Positions 1 to 5,981 are shown, counted from the first letter of the stretch. The stretch: 8,680 nt of DNA from an uncultured Oscillochloris sp. (GCA_903877345.1 CAIRDL010000641.1:1-8680), one strand, 5' to 3'. The notes: generated by a model from the sequence alone, not told the origin. Numbers and translations are program-made.

Positions 1-480
1 GACGCCACGGCGTCCCATCCGCTGATGAGTCGGATCGGTGGCCCGGTCGCCGTCCTTGCCGCCAAAACCCCGTTCGGCAGCATCACACTGCCCATGCGCC
101 TCGCCGCAAAGATGCACACCCTCGTAAACCATCCCGCAGCGCTCCGAGTCATGCTGGCCGACCCGACCTCGGCGGGCACCTGGGTCACGCTGCGCTTCCT
201 TGCTTCGTACCTGCGCTACCAGCCGGCATGTGAACCCGAGGCGTTTACGGTTTGCCCCATCCTGCTGACACAGCCAGCAGCAGACCGTTGGACGCCGCTG
301 GCACTGAGCGAGGTGGTGTTGCAGCGCGTGACGCAGGTGCCGGTGACGTGGGTGCTGCTCGACCAGGCGGGACACTACCCACTCGAGGAACCGGGCCTCA
401 CGCAGATGGCGGAGGCCATCGTCACCTTCATCAAGGGCTTGCCCGCAGGTGCTGTTTCCACGCCCCATGCGGCCATGTGA
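1..480 (+). CDS. alpha/beta hydrolase fold protein, 3' part (5' end outside window)
   Basis: The frame is open from the first base, so this is the C-terminal 159 residues of a longer gene. An in-frame ATG at 25 is probably internal. The end of the protein has the alpha/beta-hydrolase layout: a core strand CPILLTQPAADRWTP holding a candidate acid Asp (about residue 95 of the visible part), then VTWVLLDQAGHYPLEEPG with the likely catalytic His (codon 373-375), then the usual final amphipathic helix TQMAEAIVTFI. The middle part (RLAAKMHTLVNHPAALRVMLADP) would be the cap or lid. The nucleophile elbow (GxSxG) lies outside the window, so substrate and EC class cannot be given. The gene ends at TGA 478-480. 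The nearest downstream gene has its own ribosome binding site. Confidence 0.72.
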   Translation, partial: DATASHPLMSRIGGPVAVLAAKTPFGSITLPMRLAAKMHTLVNHPAALRVMLADPTSAGTWVTLRFLASYLRYQPACEPEAFTVCPILLTQPAADRWTPLALSEVVLQRVTQVPVTWVLLDQAGHYPLEEPGLTQMAEAIVTFIKGLPAGAVSTPHAAM

Positions 481-580
481 TCTGAGCGGGTGCGGAAAGC
501 TCCCACATACGGTGCGGCCATCAGCGCGACGGGTCAGGGCATGCTGGTGACAGAGAACGCACCCGTGAAAGGAGCCGACG

Positions 581-775
581 ATGCGCCAGCAATCGCCCAA
601 CGACCAGCGTGAGCTACGCCGCTACACGCTGCTCATCGCCCTGATTGCCCTCGCCGCTGTGCTGCTCTTGGCGGCACTGATTACACCCAGTGCCATCCCG
701 CTGGCAGTGCTGTGGCCGCCGATGATCGCGCTGCTTACCGAGGCGGTGCGGCGTTACCTGGGGCCGTGGCGGTAG
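581..775 (+). CDS. small two-helix membrane protein, 64 aa
   Basis: ATG at 581 is preceded by AAAGGAG (568-574) with 6-nt spacing, a strong start. The protein has a charged N-terminus (MRQQSPNDQRELRRY), a hydrophobic helix at about residues 16-36 (TLLIALIALAAVLLLAALI), a Pro/Ser turn, and a second hydrophobic stretch at about 38-53 (AIPLAVLWPPMIALLTEA). It ends in a basic tail (VRRYLGPWR). By the positive-inside rule both ends may be cytoplasmic. No family is recognised. It lies 100 bp after the hydrolase on the same strand and converges on the STAND gene, with the hairpin 784-830 between them. Function is unknown; the reading as a real gene rests on the ribosome binding site and the membrane profile. 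Confidence 0.6.
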   Translation: MRQQSPNDQRELRRYTLLIALIALAAVLLLAALITPSAIPLAVLWPPMIALLTEAVRRYLGPWR

Positions 776-783
776 GCAGGCAA

Positions 784-830
784 AGCTGACGCAAAGGCGC
801 AAAGCTCTTACTAAAGCCTTTGCGTCAGCT
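784..830. terminator. perfect 15-bp hairpin between convergent genes, likely bidirectional terminator
   Basis: AGCTGACGCAAAGGC (784-798) and its exact reverse complement (816-830) flank a 17-nt loop. The hairpin starts 8 nt after the stop of the + strand gene and ends 14 nt before the stop of the - strand STAND gene. Neither side has a clear T-tract, so it may act as a stem-only terminator or an mRNA 3'-end stabiliser. Confidence 0.55.
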
Positions 831-844
831 CAGGTGCGCTAGGG

Positions 845-3100
845 TCACGCGAGATCGGCAAGCGCCTGACGAGCCTCGGCGAGTTCGCGGCGCATGCTTA
901 GGCGCTCAAAGAGGTCTATGGCCTCGACGAGAGCTATGCGGGCAGCGGGAAGTTTACATTCCGCGAGACAGATGCGAAACAGAAGATATTGTGCTTGTGC
1001 AGCATACCATCGGTCTTTATGCCGATGCGCTATCGAGAGGCATTCTTGCACCTTTTGCCGACCTTCTCCAATACGGCCTTGCAGCAAATCTATCTCCGCT
1101 AGACGAATCTTGACAAAAAGGATGGTTCGCTGATGGTTGTTTACGATTGCAAGATCGAGCGTGCTTTGCAGAATATTAGAAGCCTCAAGCATTCGTCTCT
1201 GCAATAATAGACATTCTCCTATCCAACGAAGAACAATCGCCCGGTCGTGGATTGACAGTTGCCTATTCGACACGGATAACGCTTCCCAACTCGCGAGAGC
1301 AGTGGATATATCCCCATTACTGTACTGATAAAATGCCAATGCATGATAATACCGAAAATACACACCTTCCGGTAACGAATCCAACTTCTTTAGAGTAAGC
1401 AGGCGCTTTACGATGGATTCCGATTCAGCATCCTTCCCTTGTCTTGAACTAATCATGATAAGATTACTAAGAGCTATTATTTCATGCGATATATCGCCTA
1501 TGATTTGCGCTGCATCAGCACGTAAAACCTCCGTTTTCAGTCTTCTGTCCCACAGACCGCGTACATAATAATAATACGTTACGTTATTTGATATAGATAC
1601 CACGTCCTGGTAGTGTTTGTTTGTGAATGCCCAGAGGATGGCAGCGTATAGAGTTTCTCCCTCTTCGTCTAATATATTTAGTTTTTCAAGATCATCCCAA
1701 CGGTGTCCTGCACTATCAGCAAGTATGCTACACCACCCCACCCACCGCTCTCGTGCCCCCGTCTCAAACCCTGCCTGCTCCCCCAGTTTCGCCCCGGCAA
1801 ACGCCCGCACCAGCGGGTGCAGCACATAGCGCGGTGGGCTACGCAAGTCGGCTTGCTGCACATCAAGCAGCGCCATGTCTGCCAAACGCTCAACTGCGCG
1901 ATCAAAGGCAAAGCCCTGCACGTCCGCTGTTGCGCTCAGGGCTTCGCCACTGGCGCTGGTGGGGAAGAAGGTGGCGACCAGCAGCATGCGCCGTGCGGCC
2001 TCATCAAGCAGCGCCCAAGCGCGGGTGAAGAGGTCGTCGAAGAGGTCGCCCCGTGCCGCGTAGAGGTCGTCTACCACCTCCTGCAATGGGCGGCGCTCGT
2101 ACTTGAGGAGGCCCAAGGTCATGGTCAGAGCCTTGGGGTTGCCACCGGTTGCGGCGAGCAGCGGCTCAAGCTGGGTACGTTCGCCAACGAGCCGGTCAAT
2201 CTTCAGCACACGGGCACGGTCGGAGATCAAGGCCCACGCTTCGGCTTCGCTCATCCCGCGCAAGTCAACGAGCCAACTGCTCCACAAACCACGATGCTTT
2301 TCCCGGCTCGTGATCAACGCCTTGCTCGGCTCAGGTAGACGCAGCAGCCAAGCGAGCAAGGCACCATCGGTGATGGTCTCGAAATTGTCTACGACGAGCA
2401 AGACCCGTTGGCGGCGCAGCAGTTGCTCGACCTCGTGCCGCTTCTCGTCATGCTCAAACTGTGCGAAGCCGGGATAGTCCAGCGTGCGGGCGATCTCGTC
2501 GAGCACCATGCTCAAGTTCGTCGTCCCCGGACGATCCTTGTCGCTAACCCAGACGACCGCATCGAAGCGCGGTGTCTCACTGTCATCGCGTAGACAGCGC
2601 GCCGCCACCTCACGAGCCAGGCTGGTCTTGCCGTTGCCACCGAGGCCAACGATGAGTACCGCAGCACTGCGCTGGTGCAGCCCGTCAAGCACCTCCGCAA
2701 ATGCTAGTTCGCGCATCACGAACTGACTGTAGGTCGGGGCGGGGAGATTCTCGTAGACACGGGGCGGACGCGGGCGCACCTGGGGCGCGGGGCACAACTC
2801 GTCGAGAAGCTTTTCGGCGAAGGGGTAGCGGGCGGCGTGGAGGAAGCGCTGGAGCCATTCCCGCCCTAGAAAGCCACGACGCACGGCGGCCTCGGCGAGC
2901 AGTCGCACCGCTTCGTCGCTGGGGGGAAGATAGCCAGACTTATAGCGCTGGATGGTCTTGCCCACAACGGCGAGCGCCATCCCCAGTTCTTCCTCAACTA
3001 CCGCTGAGGTCTTGCCCTCATAGTAGGCGAGACTGCTGATCATTCCGCTCAGGAGCCGCCCAAAGGACTCGCTGCGGTTCGCGGGACTCTTGACTGCCAT
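845..3100 (-). CDS. STAND-family NB-ARC ATPase with N-terminal HTH and C-terminal TPR-like region, 751 aa
   Basis: Start chosen at ATG 3100 because GGGGGAGG lies 8 nt upstream; the frame stays open to 3274, but those extra residues are not protein-like. Residues 20-87 form a helical HTH-like segment (EEELGMALAVVGKTIQRYKSGYLPP). The NTPase follows: Walker A GLGGNGKTS (152-160), Walker B VLLVVDNFE (233-241), sensor ITSR (263-266), GNPKAL in place of the GxPLAL motif (320-325), then a winged helix with the MHD-like motif LHPLVRAFA (427-435). Residues about 460-751 are repeated helices with TPR-like character (for example ALASWEAL, ARIALVEAIDLFERL). Such proteins are signal-triggered oligomerising switches; bacterial members include transcription regulators and antiphage NLR-like proteins. 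No nuclease, protease or TIR effector is visible, so the HTH may be the output or an adaptor. DNA for residues about 460-725 is much more AT-rich than the rest. The gene is divergent from the small membrane gene at 3293. Confidence 0.88.
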   Translation of the reverse strand: MAVKSPANRSESFGRLLSGMISSLAYYEGKTSAVVEEELGMALAVVGKTIQRYKSGYLPPSDEAVRLLAEAAVRRGFLGREWLQRFLHAARYPFAEKLLDELCPAPQVRPRPPRVYENLPAPTYSQFVMRELAFAEVLDGLHQRSAAVLIVGLGGNGKTSLAREVAARCLRDDSETPRFDAVVWVSDKDRPGTTNLSMVLDEIARTLDYPGFAQFEHDEKRHEVEQLLRRQRVLLVVDNFETITDGALLAWLLRLPEPSKALITSREKHRGLWSSWLVDLRGMSEAEAWALISDRARVLKIDRLVGERTQLEPLLAATGGNPKALTMTLGLLKYERRPLQEVVDDLYAARGDLFDDLFTRAWALLDEAARRMLLVATFFPTSASGEALSATADVQGFAFDRAVERLADMALLDVQQADLRSPPRYVLHPLVRAFAGAKLGEQAGFETGARERWVGWCSILADSAGHRWDDLEKLNILDEEGETLYAAILWAFTNKHYQDVVSISNNVTYYYYVRGLWDRRLKTEVLRADAAQIIGDISHEIIALSNLIMISSRQGKDAESESIVKRLLTLKKLDSLPEGVYFRYYHALAFYQYSNGDISTALASWEALSVSNRQLSIHDRAIVLRWIGECLLLQRRMLEASNILQSTLDLAIVNNHQRTILFVKIRLAEIDLLQGRIGEGRQKVQECLSIAHRHKDRWYAAQAQYLLFRICLAECKLPAARIALVEAIDLFERLSMRRELAEARQALADLA
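930..1720. other. AT-rich island covering the sensor part of the STAND gene
   Basis: Hand counts of 60-base stretches give 19/60 G+C at 1441-1500 and 19/60 at 1561-1620, against 41/60 at 2041-2100. GC rises again before 930. The low-GC block matches the TPR-like C-terminal region and its boundary falls close to the end of the winged helix. This looks like a sensor module acquired or swapped independently of the conserved ATPase. The edges are approximate. Confidence 0.65.
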
Positions 3101-3175
3101 CGGTGCATCCTCCCCCATCGGTCGTGTCCACTCGTCTAGCTTAGGGCGCACCCATACGGACAAAGCCCCCAGCGC

Positions 3176-3249
3176 GTGCGGAGATTTCCGCACCGGGGTA
3201 GGTAAAGCTTCCGCACGACCTTTGGCGCATCTCCGCAGCCTTCCGTAGT
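3176..3249. promoter_or_regulatory. phased TTCCGCAC-type half-sites in the divergent intergenic region
   Basis: GTGCGGA (3176-3182) and TCCGCAC (3187-3193) form a 7-bp inverted repeat with a 4-nt spacer. TTCCGCAC recurs directly at 3186 and 3209. Weaker relatives follow at 3231 (CTCCGCAG) and 3241 (TTCCGTAG). Steps of 23, 22 and 10 bp are near helical phasing. The sites sit between the divergent starts at 3100 and 3293, so they could be an operator controlling one or both genes. Which protein binds is unknown; the HTH part of the STAND protein is one option. I found no convincing promoter boxes here. Confidence 0.35.
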
Positions 3250-3292
3250 CTACTCCACACAGGGAAAGCGCCACGAACTACGGAGGGATGCG

Positions 3293-3487
3293 ATGAACAG
3301 CCTCATCATGAGCGGAATGGTCGTTGCGGTGATTTTCGTCGTCATCAGGGGCATGGTCACGTCCCAGGCTCCAGCACCGTCAATCATCTACGTGCAGGCT
3401 GCGCCCACCGACGTGGCGAGCGGCGCGGGCTGCCTGCCACTCATCCTCCTGATCGGCATCATTGTGTGTGTGATCAACTTCCGATAA
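3293..3487 (+). CDS. small two-helix membrane protein, 64 aa
   Basis: ATG at 3293 follows GGAGGG (3282-3287) with 5-nt spacing. The N-terminus is hydrophobic (residues about 3-23, SLIMSGMVVAVIFVVIRGMV) and could be a membrane anchor or uncleaved signal. A short polar loop (TSQAPAPSIIYVQAAPTDVASGAG) is followed by a second helix (CLPLILLIGIIVCVINF) that runs almost to the C-terminus. No family is recognised. It is transcribed divergently from the STAND ATPase gene across a 192-bp region. A small membrane partner next to a STAND gene is suggestive, but a functional link is only inference. Confidence 0.55.
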   Translation: MNSLIMSGMVVAVIFVVIRGMVTSQAPAPSIIYVQAAPTDVASGAGCLPLILLIGIIVCVINFR

Positions 3488-3539
3488 CGAGCCTCACCAA
3501 GCTGGAGCGACCCTTGGGGGGGAGCCTCTATACAATCAC

Positions 3540-3578
3540 GGTGAGCAGCGAGGGATAGCGCAAACAGGTGCGCTCACC
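3540..3578. terminator. possible hairpin between the small membrane gene and parB
   Basis: GGTGAGC (3540-3546) pairs with GCTCACC (3572-3578) across a 25-nt loop. It lies between two convergent genes (stops at 3487 and 3638) and could end transcription of either. The stem is short and there is no T-tract, so confidence is low. I see nothing else definite in 3488-3637. Confidence 0.25.
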
Positions 3579-3637
3579 AAGAGCCATACTCAATGTCCCA
3601 AGTAGTCCCAGCGATTTGCAGCATATTGGAAAGCCAA

Positions 3638-4711
3638 TCAGGTCGCACTAGGCTTCGGATTTAGGGTCAGCAAGGCACCCAAATGTCCGGCGATTGTCTC
3701 CAAGGCCACCCAGTCTTCGGTGGTGAGCAGCGTCGGGTCATTGATGCCATGCACAAGCTTCCCGGCAGCGGTCACGAGGGCTGCCCGTTCGCGGGGGGTC
3801 AAGAGTCCAGCCAGCCCCGGCGTTGTCGGGGAATCGTATTTCTGGAAATACGATTCGGCTTTCGCTCCTCCCTCTGGCCTACGTGCATCGGCTTCTGGGG
3901 ACGCATCCGCTCCTTCCTCTGGCCTACGTGTGTCGGCTTCTGGGGACGCATCGTATTTCTGGAAATACGATCCGGTAACAGCGGGTTCAGGTACGAGCAA
4001 TGCCTCAACACGGGCACGGGTCTCCGCCCGTGAGATACGGTCATCACGCACCGCCGCAATGAGTTCCGCACGGGCCATCGGGTCGCTAACGCGATCAATC
4101 TCATAGACGTGGCCGAGCGTGTCGGAGCGCTCGGTCACCAACTGTTGGAGATCCTCAGCAATCTGAAGAAGTCGCATACGATTCTGAATGTAGCCTTTGC
4201 TCTTCCCCAGACGTTCGGCAAGCTGTGCATAGCTGTAGCCCAACTCCGTCTGCATCCGACTGAAGGCAAGGGCTTCATCAAGGGGGTGAAGATCCTCGCG
4301 CTGGAGGTTTTCCGTGATAGCCAACTCAAGCATTGCGCGGTCATCAGTGTCTTGACCCAAAACGAGCGCCGGGATCGTGGCAAGTCCGGCAAGCGCACTG
4401 GCTCGCCAGCGTCGTTCACCAGCAATGAGTTCATAGCGACATCCCATGCCCTCATACAGCGTCAGGGTAATTGACCGCACAATGATCGGTTCAATCACGC
4501 CGTGTTGCCTGATGGATGCTGCGAGATCGAGCATACCCTCAGCATTGGGCCGTGAGCGTGGCTGGAAGCGGTTGGGCATGACCTCACGTAACAGGAGTTC
4601 CTGCACCTCCTGACGTCGGCGTTCCACCCCCAAGATGAGGTCATCGGTCGTCCGCACACTTGGAGCCATGCTGATGGTGCGGTCGTGAAGCGACGCACGT
4701 TGCTTAGCCAC
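3638..4711 (-). CDS. parB: ParB-family CTPase and DNA-binding partition protein, 357 aa
   Basis: ParB loads as a clamp on centromere sites and stimulates the ParA ATPase to segregate a replicon. Start set at GTG 4711, six bases after AGGAGG (4718-4723); the frame is open to an upstream GTG at 4741 that lacks such a site. ParB/Srx domain at about residues 38-145: SIRQHGVIEPIIVR (66-79), the CTP-binding motif GERRWRAS (98-105), and TENLQREDLHPLDEA (133-147). The HTH is at about 161-181 (AQLAERLGKSKGYIQNRMRLL). A linker at 241-298 contains two copies of SYFQKYD (248-254 and 287-293), each encoded by the 20-bp palindrome of the parA-parB array, separated by a duplicated 15-residue acidic/basic unit (DASPEADxRRPEEGA). 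A C-terminal segment (about 299-350) is probably the dimerisation domain. The length is somewhat above a typical chromosomal ParB, mostly because of the linker. It is the last gene of the operon. Confidence 0.95.
   Translation of the reverse strand: MAKQRASLHDRTISMAPSVRTTDDLILGVERRRQEVQELLLREVMPNRFQPRSRPNAEGMLDLAASIRQHGVIEPIIVRSITLTLYEGMGCRYELIAGERRWRASALAGLATIPALVLGQDTDDRAMLELAITENLQREDLHPLDEALAFSRMQTELGYSYAQLAERLGKSKGYIQNRMRLLQIAEDLQQLVTERSDTLGHVYEIDRVSDPMARAELIAAVRDDRISRAETRARVEALLVPEPAVTGSYFQKYDASPEADTRRPEEGADASPEADARRPEGGAKAESYFQKYDSPTTPGLAGLLTPRERAALVTAAGKLVHGINDPTLLTTEDWVALETIAGHLGALLTLNPKPSAT
3834..3853 (+). repeat. 20-bp near-palindrome, copy inside parB (SYFQKYD 287-293)
   Basis: TCGTATTTC-TG-GAAATACGA, identical to four of the five array copies. 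Here the arms extend to 12 bp on each side (3831-3856, GAATCGTATTTC / GAAATACGATTC). It reads in frame in parB as SYFQKYD with the same codons as elsewhere, although many synonymous changes would be possible. Confidence 0.9.
3864..3953 (-). repeat. two 45-bp tandem units in the ParB linker
   Basis: Units 3864-3908 and 3909-3953 match at 41 of 45 positions. Each encodes a 15-residue unit DASPEADxRRPEEGA-like, keeping the parB frame. The pair lies between the two intragenic palindromes, and the second unit runs into the palindrome at 3951. This is a low-complexity, probably flexible charged linker. Confidence 0.85.
3951..3970 (+). repeat. 20-bp near-palindrome, copy inside parB (SYFQKYD 248-254)
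   Basis: Exact copy of TCGTATTTC-TG-GAAATACGA in the same orientation as all other copies and in the same reading frame relative to the palindrome as the copy at 3834. It sits just after the last helix of the ParB DNA-binding region (VEALLVPEPAVTG). Confidence 0.9.
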
Positions 4712-4722
4712 GGAGTGCCTCC
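4703..4722. repeat. 20-bp direct repeat, parB-side copy of the parA/parB junction
   Basis: Matches 5214-5233 at 19 of 20 positions (c-ttagccacggagt-R-cctcc on the + strand). On the - strand it holds a Shine-Dalgarno, GTGGCTAA and thus the parB start codon overlapping the stop of the upstream repeat frame. Identity ends abruptly on both sides. The copies are 511 bp apart and bracket the array. Confidence 0.85.
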
Positions 4723-5222
4723 TCTGGTTGGTCGTTGCCACGGTGTAAGCATGTGCTGATGACGACCTCCGAGACCAGACGGATGGTGGAATGTAGGCTA
4801 CCTCGCTGGTCAGTCGTCAGCCGCACATCGTATTTCTGGAAATACGACCTGCCGGTAGCGCTACCCGTTTGTGGACGCACCCAAGGTTGGCGGGTCACAT
4901 CGTATTTCTGGAAATACGACCTGCCGGTGGCGCTACCCATTTGCGGACGTACCCAAGGTTGGCGGGTCACATCGTATTTCTGGAAATACGACCTGCCGGT
5001 GGCGCTATCCGTTTGCGGACGCACCCAAGGTTGATGACCAAAATCGTATTTCTGGAAATACGACCTGCCGGTGGCGCTATCCGTTTGCGGACGCACCCAA
5101 GGTTGATGACCAAAATCGTATTTCTGGAAATACGGTCTGGTCAGATCGCGTGTATCAGCTCCTTGTAGGGGTACCGCCGTATGGGTATGGTTGTCCATGA
5201 CCAATGGATGCGCCTTAGCCAC
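4704..5222 (-). CDS. possible SYFQKYD-repeat protein, 172 aa, between parA and parB
   Basis: GTG 5222 has GGAGG (5229-5233) six bases upstream and overlaps the parA stop by 8 bp. The stop TAA (4706-4704) overlaps the parB GTG in the identical way. The frame stays open through five 72-bp (24-codon) units starting at residues 30, 54, 78, 102 and 126. Each unit begins S/P-YFQKYD followed by QPWVRPQ and SATGR. Outside a three-codon block that switches VTR to FGH, unit-to-unit changes in this frame are three synonymous (Val, Pro, Ala third positions) and two missense (Thr/Met, Gly/Asp), mildly favouring translation. Against it: the DNA has an obvious alternative role as a centromere array, and the tail EEALRG copies the ParA end. 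No family is recognised. A plausible reading is a centromere that tolerates ribosome passage so that parA-parB coupling survives. Confidence 0.4.
   Translation of the reverse strand: MAKAHPLVMDNHTHTAVPLQGADTRDLTRPYFQKYDFGHQPWVRPQTDSATGRSYFQKYDFGHQPWVRPQTDSATGRSYFQKYDVTRQPWVRPQMGSATGRSYFQKYDVTRQPWVRPQTGSATGRSYFQKYDVRLTTDQRGSLHSTIRLVSEVVISTCLHRGNDQPEEALRG
4828..5135 (+). repeat. parS: five-copy 72-bp array with 20-bp near-palindromes, candidate ParB centromere (parS)
   Basis: Palindromes TCGTATTTC-TG-GAAATACGA start at 4828, 4900, 4972, 5044 and 5116, exactly 72 bp apart and all in the same orientation as judged by the TG centre. Four are identical; the last has G for A at its final base (5135). 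The 52-bp spacers are related: those after 5044 and 4972 are identical to each other, while the two after 4828 and 4900 differ at a few positions and carry a different end block (ggcgggtcac instead of gatgaccaaa). The arrangement resembles the F-plasmid sopC centromere (tandem 43-bp repeats each with an inverted repeat beside the partition genes). It could equally be an operator or a dispersed palindromic element. The symbol is by analogy. Confidence 0.75.
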
Positions 5223-5233
5223 GGAGTACCTCC
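5214..5233. repeat. 20-bp direct repeat, parA-side copy of the junction
   Basis: Partner of 4703-4722 with one mismatch. On the - strand it encodes the ParA C-terminus VLRG and stop, with GGAGG and an overlapping GTG start for the repeat frame. It looks like the original parA-parB overlap before the array was placed between the genes. Confidence 0.85.
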
Positions 5234-5964
5234 GTCGCCAGATCGCGATAGGCTTGTGCGCCAACGTGGGTCGGATCGTACACGAGCATGGACTTCCCAG
5301 CGAGGGCGGTCTCGGCAAAACGGATGCTGCGTCGGATGGGGGGGAAAACCTTGCCGGGGAAAAGTTTCTGCAACTCCCCCAACACTTCCTGCTCATGAAG
5401 CGTACGCGGGTCATACATGGTTGGCAACACGCCAAGGATCGTCAAGCGTGGGTTCGCACGACGCTGAATCTTCTCAATAGATTGGACAAGCTGGGTAAGG
5501 CCACGCAGCGCCATATAGTGGCACTCGACCGGGATGAGCACAGCGTCGGCGGCGGTAAGGGCATTGACCGTCAAGAGACCCAGAGAGGGAGGGCAATCGA
5601 TCAAGATCTCGTCAAACGCACTGGTGACACTCGCTAAAACGTCGGCGAGGATTCGTTCGCGACCGACCTCACTGATCAACTGCATCTCAGCGGCGGCGAG
5701 GTCAATCGTCGCCGGAGCAACCGTTAGCTGAAATCGTGACTGGAGGATGGTGCGGAGTGGCACCGTGCCAAGCAGTACATCGTAGATTGATTGAACGAGT
5801 TGGCTTGCATCAATCCCAAGGGCATCGGTGAGCGATGCCTGTGGGTCAATGTCCACCAACAGCACCCGTCGGCCAATGGCCGCGAGGGCCGCCCCCAAGT
5901 TAATGGCGCTGGTCGTCTTACCGACGCCGCCTTTCTGGTTGGACAAGGCGATGATACGGGCCAT
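5215..5964 (-). CDS. parA: ParA-family partition ATPase, 249 aa
   Basis: ParA is a deviant-Walker ATPase that forms a DNA-bound gradient and is stimulated by ParB to move replicons. Start chosen at ATG 5964 (MARIIALSNQKGG), with GAGG ending 10 nt upstream; an earlier TTG at 5985 would add seven unconserved residues. Visible motifs: deviant Walker A QKGGVGKTT (10-18) with both lysine positions, Walker A' region DIDPQASLTDALG (38-50), Walker B FDEILIDCPPSLG (117-129), and the C-terminal RRSIRFAETALAGKS segment typical of the family. It has no N-terminal HTH, unlike SopA- or P1-type ParA; a separate XRE regulator is encoded 17 nt upstream. The stop overlaps a GTG start (GTGGCTAA), suggesting translational coupling with the next frame. 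Confidence 0.96.
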   Translation of the reverse strand: MARIIALSNQKGGVGKTTSAINLGAALAAIGRRVLLVDIDPQASLTDALGIDASQLVQSIYDVLLGTVPLRTILQSRFQLTVAPATIDLAAAEMQLISEVGRERILADVLASVTSAFDEILIDCPPSLGLLTVNALTAADAVLIPVECHYMALRGLTQLVQSIEKIQRRANPRLTILGVLPTMYDPRTLHEQEVLGELQKLFPGKVFPPIRRSIRFAETALAGKSMLVYDPTHVGAQAYRDLATEVLRG

Positions 5965-5981
5965 ACGTGCGATTCCTCTGC

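Noticed and set aside
1627..2477. Long + strand frames opposite the STAND gene
   Set aside because: They are shadows of a gene with clear ATPase motifs on the - strand, with arginine/serine-rich nonsense composition.
3101..3274. N-terminal extension of the STAND protein to 809 aa
   Set aside because: The extra residues are not domain-like and the good ribosome site points to ATG 3100.
3530..3537. TATACAAT as a -10 box for a small RNA
   Set aside because: No matching -35 box at proper spacing and no clear downstream RNA structure beyond a weak 7-bp stem.
4712..4741. Ten-residue longer ParB starting at GTG 4741
   Set aside because: The AGGAGG at 4718-4723 would lie inside that extension and is perfectly placed for GTG 4711, which also mirrors the parA-side junction.
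4828..5135. CRISPR array (20-bp repeats with regular 52-bp spacers)
   Set aside because: The spacers are near-copies of each other, two of them identical, and there are no cas genes. It is a tandem 72-bp repeat, not a CRISPR.
4735..5200. Three + strand frames across the array (SYFWKYD, VFLEIR and RISGNT repeats)
   Set aside because: They are open only because the palindrome lacks stops in every frame; they run opposite to the operon and have no convincing start sites.
4704..5435. 243-aa frame starting inside parA on the same strand
   Set aside because: Its first 71 residues overlap parA out of frame. Only the part from GTG 5222, which has its own ribosome site, is worth keeping.
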